Shown: positions 8,026 through 14,086 of the stretch, piece after piece
Numbering within the stretch: the stretch's first letter is position 1
Layout of the letters: each line of letters begins with the position of its first letter
NCBI GenBank assembly: GCA_964641965.1
Contig: CAZXLD010000073.1
Span: forward strand, 1-14,086
Origin: JAJDFU01 sp964641965
GTDB taxonomy: Bacteria > Bacteroidota > Bacteroidia > Chitinophagales > Saprospiraceae
Direction: 5' to 3'
Length of the DNA stretch: 14,086 nt
Made by a program: the position numbers and the translations under genes
The notes under the pieces: model-generated
What the model was told of the DNA's origin: nothing
Database searches by the model: none
The model's input: only the letters and a program-made list of their open reading frames with translations

Positions 8026-8027
8026 TG
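8001..8027. repeat. Triplicated 9-bp repeat carrying three start codons
   Basis: The unit ttttcattg occurs three times without change at 8001-8009, 8010-8018 and 8019-8027. Read on the minus strand each unit holds an ATG followed by AAA, giving the protein start M-K-T-M-K-T-M-K-T. Because the unit is three codons, gain or loss would change only the number of start codons and the signal-peptide n-region, never the frame. Confidence 0.9.
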
Positions 8028-8046
8028 TTTCACGAACTAATTGTGA

Positions 8047-9666
8047 TTAGTTCTTAAATACTCTTGGGTTAATTTCAATCTCATCTAGTTTTCCTTTAGG
8101 AAGTACAGGGAAACGAATTGGTTTTCCGGGATACACGCCTTTTTGAACCTTAGAGTCTTTTACCACAACCACACCATTTACCAGTACAAAAGGAATACCT
8201 GTTGATGGCAAGGCGCCTTCGCCTGCCTTGTAGGTAGCGTTATCGGTTACCGTGTTTGGGTCAAACACAACTACATCCGCGTCACAACCAACCTGCATTC
8301 TTCCTTTAAATCTAAATTGTGGAATACCACCTAGCTCTTCAAAAAACTTGGCGTGCAGATAACTCATTTTAGAAACCGCTTCCATCAACGGCATAATGTT
8401 GTCTTCGCGCACCATTCTTAACACTTTGGCTCTAGGCCCAGCGCTTCTCGGGTGGCAAGACTTGCCTTCATATGGAGTGTCCCAAGGATAGTATTCCGCA
8501 TTTTCATCTTGAATGGGCATTCCATCAGAAACCACAACCACATCTGGCATGGCTAGCCACTTGCCAACTGCGTCTTTAGGGTTGTTATAAATGATAACCG
8601 CTCTGCCTGGGTCGTTCTTACGAACATCTTCATAGGTGGCTTTATCCCAACGCTTGCCATCAGAGGCATTGGTAATATCAGAGTATGTAATTCCCAAAGA
8701 CTTCATGTTGCTCTCTTCAATTACGTCTGTAGAGGCAATTGTAGAACCTGCAGCATATGGATAAACTTCGCCCCATGTTTTGATTCCCATTTTCCGCGCG
8801 TGATTGATCATAGGAATGGTGTATTCCCAATCCTGAATACTATTTAAATGTGCACCCATAAATGCACCGTCTAATAACATAGCATTACAAAGCATTTCTT
8901 GAATGCCTAAAGCGCCTTCAGTAGGCGGACGAATACCTGCAAAACGTGTATGACCATTCGCCACTCTGCCATATTTTGCAGCTAACTCTTGATATTTAAA
9001 CATCTCGTAACTCGTTACGCCATTGGTCATATATCCCACCGGAATCCCAATTCCCAATGCCCCATCTCTGAGTGCATCATCTATCATTTGTAAGATTTCT
9101 TTTAATTCTTCTGGGCTAGATAGAGCATTAGACCATCCCATCGGGCGGTTTTCTTTTTTTGCTTTTGCTCCAGCGGCATTTACGATTCCTCCAAATAAGC
9201 CTCCAGCATCGTTCCCTAATTCTGCAATTTCAGGTCCGTCTAAAACAGAAACTCTGGCAAACATGGCGCATACGACAGCTCCGTAATTGTTTTGGGTTTT
9301 TCCTTCGGCATCGGCATACCATTTTTCGGCATCACGAATGCCTGCCTCAAAATCCATCATGGTGGTTAGTCCATCTCTTAAGGCAACCTTGCGGCTAAAG
9401 GCGTCCGTGGCATGCTGGTGGCCTTCTATAAACCCGGGTGCCACAACTAAGCCATCCGCCTTTATGGTTTCTTTTCCCTTGATTTTGTCTTCGGTGATGA
9501 GAACAATCTTACCGTCTATGATGCCAACATTTCGCACGGCATCAAAATTGGTTTCAGGGTCCATTACGCGGCCGTTTAGAATAACGACATCGTAAGTTTG
9601 TGCCATCATGAAGCCCGACATTAACATGGCGAACAGTGATAGCATTAGAGTGTTAACTTTTTTCAT
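8047..9666 (-). CDS. Exported N-acyl-D-amino-acid deacylase-like amidohydrolase (paralogue B)
   Basis: A 539-residue periplasmic enzyme with a signal peptide of about 23 residues ending M-M-A-Q. It belongs to the D-aminoacylase branch of the amidohydrolase superfamily (Amidohydro_3 / COG3653-like), whose known members remove acyl groups from N-acyl-D-amino acids. The metal motif is EGHQH (His83, His85), His239 lies in NGHTR, His273 in GAHLN, the catalytic Asp381 in VVSDG, and CHPR is at 404-407. SKMSYLHAKF (432-441) and KGRMQVGCDADVVVFDP (454-470) match the C-terminal family pattern. The cysteine ligand of characterised D-aminoacylases is not evident; an EAG with Glu107 lies near that place. 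Residues 22-80 are identical to the upstream paralogue. The C-terminus is about 20 residues longer than that of the paralogue. It starts 27 bases after the paralogue. Confidence 0.92.
   Translation of the reverse strand: MKKVNTLMLSLFAMLMSGFMMAQTYDVVILNGRVMDPETNFDAVRNVGIIDGKIVLITEDKIKGKETIKADGLVVAPGFIEGHQHATDAFSRKVALRDGLTTMMDFEAGIRDAEKWYADAEGKTQNNYGAVVCAMFARVSVLDGPEIAELGNDAGGLFGGIVNAAGAKAKKENRPMGWSNALSSPEELKEILQMIDDALRDGALGIGIPVGYMTNGVTSYEMFKYQELAAKYGRVANGHTRFAGIRPPTEGALGIQEMLCNAMLLDGAFMGAHLNSIQDWEYTIPMINHARKMGIKTWGEVYPYAAGSTIASTDVIEESNMKSLGITYSDITNASDGKRWDKATYEDVRKNDPGRAVIIYNNPKDAVGKWLAMPDVVVVSDGMPIQDENAEYYPWDTPYEGKSCHPRSAGPRAKVLRMVREDNIMPLMEAVSKMSYLHAKFFEELGGIPQFRFKGRMQVGCDADVVVFDPNTVTDNATYKAGEGALPSTGIPFVLVNGVVVVKDSKVQKGVYPGKPIRFPVLPKGKLDEIEINPRVFKN
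9431..9603. repeat. Copy 1 of a 173-bp near-identical tract shared by two paralogues
   Basis: This tract matches 11012-11184 in direct orientation at an offset of 1581 bases, with two differences (9457 c versus t; 9598 t versus c). It encodes residues 22-80, from the signal-peptide end to just before the H-x-H metal motif. Similarity drops sharply at both ends. Confidence 0.95.
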
Positions 9667-9693
9667 TTGATTTATATTTAGAGATAATAGCTA

Positions 9694-11247
9694 CTAGTTA
9701 ATTCGTCTCACAGGTTGGCCTGGATAGACATCTTTTAAGACCTTAGATTTCTCTACAACCACAACCCCATTTACGAGCACATATGGAATTCCAGTAGATG
9801 GTAATCCTCCATTTTGCATGGTTGAGTTATCCGTAACCGTTTCGGGATCAATCAACACTATGTCAGCATCTTTCCCGACTTGCATTCTACCTTTGTTGGC
9901 CATTTGAGGCACACCATTGTCCTGCAAGAATTGAGCGGGCATATAAGACATTTTAGAAATAGCGAGCATCAAAGAAATATCTACTTTCTTTTCTCTCGCC
10001 AACCGAAGCAAGCGTGCGTGTGCACCTGCACCGCGTGGGTGACCATTTACGGCATCATAAGGGGTATCCCATGCCAGTGCTGGGCCGCTTCCATCTTTTA
10101 AGGAAAAAGGGAAAGCATCGCTTCCTAAAATGGTATTGGGGTTCGCTAAACCTGCATGAACAACCTCGTCCGTAGCATTGTAAAACATAACAGATGTACC
10201 AGGGGCTGTTTTTACTAATTCTTCATAACGCTCTTTGGTTAAGGGTTTTAGAGTGGATACTTCTATAATGTCTTTGTAATCACGGCCCATGTTTGTTTGG
10301 TAGTTATCAGGGTGTAAATAATCTGCTGCTACGATGGTTCCGCCATAGTTATATGGATATATTTCTCCAATTACCTGAATGCCTTTGGCTCGCGCATCGT
10401 CAATAATTTGTAATGCCTCCGGTGTAAGAGATAAAGTCTGAGCTGTGATGTGCTGAATAATGAGTCCTCCGCCATAAGCCTCCTGAGGCCCCATCATTTC
10501 AGACATGCCAAGCAGGCCGCTTGCTGGAGGCATTTGACTTGAATAACGACCGTGAACGGCCACAAAAGTGCCATACTTTCCCGCTAGTTTTTGTGCTATG
10601 GTAGATTCTTGTTGCGTTACGCCAGCCACCATATATCCAGGGCAATGACCAACACCTAAAGCACCTTCTTTTAATCCCTCCTCTAATTTTATAGCCACTT
10701 CGTCTATTTCTTCGTGTGTGGCAATGTGAGTAGACCACTTCATTGAAGTATGCGTTTCTTTTGGCAACTGCATGTCATATAGAAAGTCCCCAGAAAATTT
10801 AGATTCGTAACCATTATTGAAAGTGTGCTCTCTGCAACTTAAGGTGCCAACGGAGGCTCCATAGTTTGATTGTGATTTTCCTTTAAGGGCAGCGTACCAT
10901 TCGGCAACAGGATATACTCCAGCCTCAAGTTCAAGGGGTGTAGTCACACCATCTCTTAAGGCCAATTTTTGCCCAAAAGGAACAGCTGTATTGTGGTTAT
11001 GGGTGTCTATGAACCCGGGTGCCACAACTAAGCCATCTGCCTTTATGGTTTCTTTTCCCTTGATTTTGTCTTCGGTGATGAGAACAATCTTACCGTCTAT
11101 GATGCCAACATTTCGCACGGCATCAAAATTGGTTTCAGGGTCCATTACGCGGCCGTTTAGAATAACGACATCGTAAGTCTGTGCAATAAGCATTGATGAT
11201 AAACTCACCAACACAACTGTAATAATTGAACGTAGGTTACTTCTCAT
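9694..11247 (-). CDS. Exported N-acyl-D-amino-acid deacylase-like amidohydrolase (paralogue A)
   Basis: A 517-residue enzyme with a signal peptide of about 23 residues ending L-I-A-Q, predicted periplasmic. Motifs of the D-aminoacylase branch appear in order: FIDTHNH with Asp81, His83 and His85; DGVTTPLELEAGV (99-111); EGALGVGHCPGYM (194-206); His232 in VAVHGR; His266 in IIQHIT; Asp377 in LGSDAF; GHPRGAG (402-408); SKMSYMPAQFL (431-441); KGRMQVGKDADIVLIDP (452-468). In this subgroup an L-E-L-E-A-G segment replaces the family's cysteine-containing segment, so a glutamate may serve the metal site; that is inference. By eye the rest of the protein shares well under half its residues with its downstream neighbour, apart from an identical stretch at 22-80. 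It is the first gene after the regulator and likely the first of the main operon. The acyl amino acid it cleaves, if any, is not known. Confidence 0.92.
   Translation of the reverse strand: MRSNLRSIITVVLVSLSSMLIAQTYDVVILNGRVMDPETNFDAVRNVGIIDGKIVLITEDKIKGKETIKADGLVVAPGFIDTHNHNTAVPFGQKLALRDGVTTPLELEAGVYPVAEWYAALKGKSQSNYGASVGTLSCREHTFNNGYESKFSGDFLYDMQLPKETHTSMKWSTHIATHEEIDEVAIKLEEGLKEGALGVGHCPGYMVAGVTQQESTIAQKLAGKYGTFVAVHGRYSSQMPPASGLLGMSEMMGPQEAYGGGLIIQHITAQTLSLTPEALQIIDDARAKGIQVIGEIYPYNYGGTIVAADYLHPDNYQTNMGRDYKDIIEVSTLKPLTKERYEELVKTAPGTSVMFYNATDEVVHAGLANPNTILGSDAFPFSLKDGSGPALAWDTPYDAVNGHPRGAGAHARLLRLAREKKVDISLMLAISKMSYMPAQFLQDNGVPQMANKGRMQVGKDADIVLIDPETVTDNSTMQNGGLPSTGIPYVLVNGVVVVEKSKVLKDVYPGQPVRRIN
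11012..11184. repeat. Copy 2 of the 173-bp near-identical tract
   Basis: Direct repeat of 9431-9603 with two base differences in 173. It lies at the same codon positions in paralogue A, so all 59 encoded residues are identical in the two enzymes, while the flanking signal peptides and catalytic domains are clearly diverged. Confidence 0.95.
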
Positions 11248-11275
11248 GTTTAGAAGAATTCTGATTTTACTTTGA

Positions 11276-11303
11276 TAAAAGTATAGGGAGCATCAAAGCC
11301 AAA
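11276..11303 (-). promoter_or_regulatory. Candidate Bacteroidota-type promoter for the hydrolase operon
   Basis: On the minus strand TTTG (11303-11300), a 16-base spacer and TACTTTTA (11283-11276) resemble the Bacteroidota -33 TTTG and -7 TAnnTTTG boxes, with one mismatch in the second. It would start transcription about 25 bases before the ATG at 11247. The spacer is somewhat short against the usual pattern. It lies in the 118-base gap after the regulator. Confidence 0.4.
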
Positions 11304-11305
11304 AC

Positions 11306-11319
11306 ACCCCCAAAAGGGT
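11306..11319. promoter_or_regulatory. Small palindrome, candidate operator for an activator
   Basis: ACCC, six bases, GGGT form a short dyad two bases upstream of the candidate -33 box. That is where a LuxR-type activator often binds, and the nearby gene codes for one. A four-base half site can easily be chance; no second copy was found near the regulator. Confidence 0.25.
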
Positions 11320-11321
11320 AC

Positions 11322-11340
11322 TTTTCTAAAACAGAGAAAA
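11322..11340. other. A/T-rich inverted repeat after the regulator gene
   Basis: TTTTCT (11322-11327) and AGAAAA (11335-11340) pair across a seven-base loop, 26 bases after the regulator stop. The stem has one G-C pair only and lacks the G+C-rich base of an intrinsic terminator, so I do not call it one. Whether the regulator's transcript continues into the hydrolase genes is open. Confidence 0.25.
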
Positions 11341-11365
11341 TTGGATAACGGAACTTGTTAGGAAT

Positions 11366-14023
11366 TCAAATCATGCCTAACTCTTGCGCCTTTTTGGCGG
11401 CTTGAATACGGTTATGGACATTCAGTTTTACATAACAGCTTTTGAGGTACTTCTTTACTGTTTCAGGGGAAAGAAAGAGGCGTTCGGCTATTTCCTTATT
11501 GCGCAAGCCCATGGCTAAAAACTGCATTGTTTCTTGCTCTCGTTCTGTTAGCTGTTCTAAATGGTCTGGTTTTCTTACCTGAGACTTGGGAGTTGATTGA
11601 CTGATTTGCAATTGACTGTGAATATCCTCCAGGTAAGACTTTCTAGGGGTATTCAATTGAATGTTGTCCATTAGACTTTGCATTCTATCACCATACTGCA
11701 CAAAGACCCCGGTGAATGCGCCAGGTTCTCCTAGCATTAAAGCTTGTTCTATTAATTCGGTGCTCGTTTCAAAATCATTATTCTTGGCAAAATAAAGCGC
11801 CTTAACAATGAGTAATTGAACTTTCAAAAGTGCAATATTCCGTTCTTCGGCAAAGGTCATTAATTGTTGAGCATAGTCTAAGGTGGGTTGTGGGTCTTCT
11901 ATTAGATCAAAGAGTAACTCCGCCTTAATCTTAGTGATATGTGGTAAATAGGAAAACCAAAGTGGAGGTAAAGAAACCAAATCAGCAGAAGCAAGTAAAG
12001 CCCTTGCTATTTTCATGTCATTAAGGTACAAGGCACGTTCTAACTGGATGCCTTTTAAAAACCCACTTGTTGCTTTACTATCTACGTCACCTGTAAATGC
12101 ATTGAGCTCATGAAAACGTTTCTCAGCATTTTTAAATTGGTTAGTCTTGTAGTTGCACAGAATTAAAAGGCAATAAGAAATAACTGAATAGGTCAGTCTG
12201 TTCGAGTAGCAATTTTCAATTAGTTTATCCAAATGAACTTGAGCCTCTTCTTGTCTGTTCTGCAAAAAATATGAACTCGCCAAGAAGTAATGGCCCAAAT
12301 CGATGGATTCTTGGAACCCAAATTTTTTGCCATTGCTAAGTGCCTCTTTTGCCACTACTTCCATCTTATAGTGATTCCCTGCCATGAACAGGCTAACCGA
12401 AAGCCCAATATTTAATCGTGAAAAGCAATTTTCTGGAAAACGTTGTGCGTCCAGCTTAGCTTGATTCACTTCGTTCTGTGAAAGTTCTAAATCACCATTT
12501 AAGCCAGCTCCAATAACCACCCAGTACATAGCCATGGTGCGCACATAAACAGCGTTTATGGCGCTTTTCTTCAAAGCAAGTTTAGCATGCTTAACGGCAA
12601 GGTTCTGATCGGTAAAAATGTACATTTCGCCCAAATGGGCATGGATCTCACTTTGTTCTTCATCAGTTAAGTTATTGTCTTGTTTCAGACTTTTTTCAAA
12701 CTGAAGAAAAACGGGAATCAATTCAAAAAACTTACCCTTTACATCCAAATAGAAACACTTAGCAGACAATATTAAAATGTTGGCTTTAACAACATTTTCA
12801 GGAAATTTATCAATCCATAATCCCAATTTATTCCATTGTTCTGTATTCATAAGGTCATAGCGCTTTCTAATGAATATATCAATGGCAAAGGATTCATTAT
12901 TTGCAAGTAGTGAATGATCAATGGCTTCTTCATAAAAATCATTAGCATCAAACCATTTTGCTGCTTCTACATGCACAGCTTCTATTTCAGTTTTTGAAAA
13001 ATTCCTATTCAGTTCACCAACTAAGATATCCTGAAATAAATGATGATAACGAAACCATTCATTTTCGGAATCTAACGGGATTGTAAACAGGTTAGCTTCA
13101 AGCAACCAATGGGTAAAATCACTTGCGTGTAATGCAAATGGTAGGTTTGAGCTTAGGTGCTCAATTAGCTTAGAATTAAACCGGTTGAACAAGGCGCTTA
13201 TTAGTAAGGTGTTTCTAATAACTTTAGGATAATTTTTAAGTACTTCCTGCAATATGTAATCAGAAACCAGCTTTACCTTACCTTTTACTTTAGACAAGCC
13301 TATGTTTGGATCTTCTTTGCTATTTACCATGAGGGTAGCCAAACGTAATCCAGTTATCCAGCCTTCGGTTTGCTCAAGTAATTTGTTTATCGTACTCTCT
13401 TCTAACCTTACCTTTAAAACGTTTAATAAGAACTGATCTATCTCCTTTTTACTAAAACTCAAATCAGCCATTCGCACATCATTCATGCGGCCATACATGC
13501 GAAGATTATGTAAGTTCAATGGCGGGTCTCTTCGTGTAAGAATGAATAGATGCATGTTCTGCGGTGGGTACTTAATCAGAACGTCTAATAAATCATGGAT
13601 AGACTGATTTTTAATACGATGGTAGTCATCTAAAACCAGCACAAAATCATCCGGTATAAGGTCTAAGTCATTGATTAACACCTCTGCAATGAACGCGACA
13701 GGTGGTATTTCAGAGGCTGCTAAAAGTTTTTGAAAATCTTGCAACTCTCCTGGGAAATACTCATGAATACCACCTAAAAGATAGCTCAAAAACTGATGGA
13801 GATCGTTTTCATTTTCGCCCAGCGATATCCAGGCAAACTTACATTTACTTTTGTTTAGCCATGCACTTACAGAAACACTTTTGCCGTATCCCGCTGGCGC
13901 AGAAACCAAAGTCAATGGTTTTTTAGATGATTTTTGTAACGTTTTAAAAATGTCTTCACGGGTCACAAAATCATCAGCAATGTGAGGACGATATAGCTTT
14001 GTATGTAGGATTGAATTCGCCAT
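11366..14023 (-). CDS. MalT/LAL-type LuxR-family ATP-dependent transcriptional regulator
   Basis: An 885-residue cytosolic regulator when started at the ATG at 14023, which gives MANSILHTKLYRPHIADDFV, the usual opening of this family. An ATG at 14053 adds ten hydrophobic residues with no family match and lies upstream of the candidate promoter's -7 box. The STAND-type ATPase has a Walker A motif APAGYGKS at 42-49 and a Walker B motif FVLVLDD at 127-133. A long helical, TPR-like middle (about 340-800) follows, then a LuxR DNA-binding domain (about 825-885) with LTEREQE, NKEIAERLFLSPETVKKYL and a recognisable VHNRIQA end. MalT-type proteins bind a small inducer and ATP, assemble, and activate nearby promoters. 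Position upstream of the hydrolase cluster suggests it controls that cluster; its ligand is unknown. Length is close to that of E. coli MalT (901). Confidence 0.95.
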   Translation of the reverse strand: MANSILHTKLYRPHIADDFVTREDIFKTLQKSSKKPLTLVSAPAGYGKSVSVSAWLNKSKCKFAWISLGENENDLHQFLSYLLGGIHEYFPGELQDFQKLLAASEIPPVAFIAEVLINDLDLIPDDFVLVLDDYHRIKNQSIHDLLDVLIKYPPQNMHLFILTRRDPPLNLHNLRMYGRMNDVRMADLSFSKKEIDQFLLNVLKVRLEESTINKLLEQTEGWITGLRLATLMVNSKEDPNIGLSKVKGKVKLVSDYILQEVLKNYPKVIRNTLLISALFNRFNSKLIEHLSSNLPFALHASDFTHWLLEANLFTIPLDSENEWFRYHHLFQDILVGELNRNFSKTEIEAVHVEAAKWFDANDFYEEAIDHSLLANNESFAIDIFIRKRYDLMNTEQWNKLGLWIDKFPENVVKANILILSAKCFYLDVKGKFFELIPVFLQFEKSLKQDNNLTDEEQSEIHAHLGEMYIFTDQNLAVKHAKLALKKSAINAVYVRTMAMYWVVIGAGLNGDLELSQNEVNQAKLDAQRFPENCFSRLNIGLSVSLFMAGNHYKMEVVAKEALSNGKKFGFQESIDLGHYFLASSYFLQNRQEEAQVHLDKLIENCYSNRLTYSVISYCLLILCNYKTNQFKNAEKRFHELNAFTGDVDSKATSGFLKGIQLERALYLNDMKIARALLASADLVSLPPLWFSYLPHITKIKAELLFDLIEDPQPTLDYAQQLMTFAEERNIALLKVQLLIVKALYFAKNNDFETSTELIEQALMLGEPGAFTGVFVQYGDRMQSLMDNIQLNTPRKSYLEDIHSQLQISQSTPKSQVRKPDHLEQLTEREQETMQFLAMGLRNKEIAERLFLSPETVKKYLKSCYVKLNVHNRIQAAKKAQELGMI

Positions 14024-14030
14024 CTTTAAA

Positions 14031-14058
14031 TAAAGATAAGTAATTACGACCATTCAAA
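14031..14058 (-). promoter_or_regulatory. Candidate promoter of the regulator gene
   Basis: On the minus strand TTTG (14058-14055), 16 bases, then TATCTTTA (14038-14031). This has the same spacing and the same final mismatch as the candidate before the hydrolase operon. It would leave a leader of only about five bases before the ATG at 14023, unusually short, which weakens the call. Confidence 0.3.
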
Positions 14059-14086
14059 TGAAGGGATTAACTAGAGAAGAAAAAAC

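Noticed and set aside
9287..9595. Plus-strand reading frame inside paralogue B whose last 42 residues match another plus-strand frame at 10991-11176
   Set aside because: Both are antisense to the enzymes; the shared end is only the reverse of the 173-bp tract. No start context or protein-like features.
10499..10738. Out-of-frame minus-strand reading frame within paralogue A, considered as a possible overlapping gene
   Set aside because: Basic, cysteine-rich composition without structure; the host frame is a well-matched enzyme, so this is a shadow.
14024..14053. Ten-residue extension of the regulator from an upstream ATG
   Set aside because: The extra residues do not fit the family's start, and the ATG at 14053 lies upstream of the candidate -7 box.
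1..14086. CRISPR arrays, tRNA or rRNA genes, transposases, integrase sites, phage genes
   Set aside because: None seen: no regularly spaced repeats, no cloverleaf-like sequence noticed, no transposase or integrase motifs, and nearly all DNA is accounted for by the genes listed.

Overview
The window looks like a piece of a Bacteroidota chromosome (Flavobacteriia/Cytophagia-like). Signs are low to middling G+C, start codons preceded by A/T-rich stretches with no Shine-Dalgarno sequence, signal peptides ending in A-Q, several lipoproteins, and promoter-like TTTG...TAnnTTT boxes. Every supportable gene lies on the minus strand, so the locus reads from high to low coordinates. Most gaps are 10-45 bases; only two are longer, 118 bases after the regulator and 88 bases after the porin.

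In reading order: (i) a large MalT/LAL-type LuxR regulator (14023-11366) heads the cluster. (ii) After a 118-base gap with a candidate promoter and a small palindrome come three exported amidohydrolase-superfamily enzymes: two N-acyl-D-amino-acid deacylase-like paralogues (11247-9694 and 9666-8047) and one imidazolonepropionase/prolidase-like enzyme (8025-6640). (iii) An OprB-type outer-membrane porin follows (6619-5384). (iv) After an 88-base gap come an 86-residue cytosolic protein of a small uncharacterised family (5295-5035) and a small outer-membrane beta-barrel gene broken by one frameshift (5023-4486). (v) Three tandem DUF1254/DUF1214 lipoproteins follow (4475-3078, 3067-1589, 1562-120). 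(vi) The window ends in the first 25 codons of a membrane protein, possibly an ion channel (77-1).

The simplest reading is a MalT-type-regulated envelope system. A porin admits a small amide- or acyl-bearing compound, three periplasmic metal-dependent hydrolases act on it, and the DUF1254/DUF1214 lipoproteins have an unknown role at the membrane. The substrate cannot be deduced from sequence, and shared regulation is inferred from gene order and spacing only.

Most noteworthy: a 173-bp tract with only two differences shared by the two otherwise strongly diverged deacylase-like genes, which suggests recent gene conversion; the single-base frameshift in the beta-barrel gene; the three tandem DUF1254/DUF1214 paralogues; a triplicated 9-bp repeat that supplies three in-frame start codons for one enzyme; and two candidate promoters of the same architecture (TTTG-N16-TAnnTTTA), one before the regulator and one before the first hydrolase.
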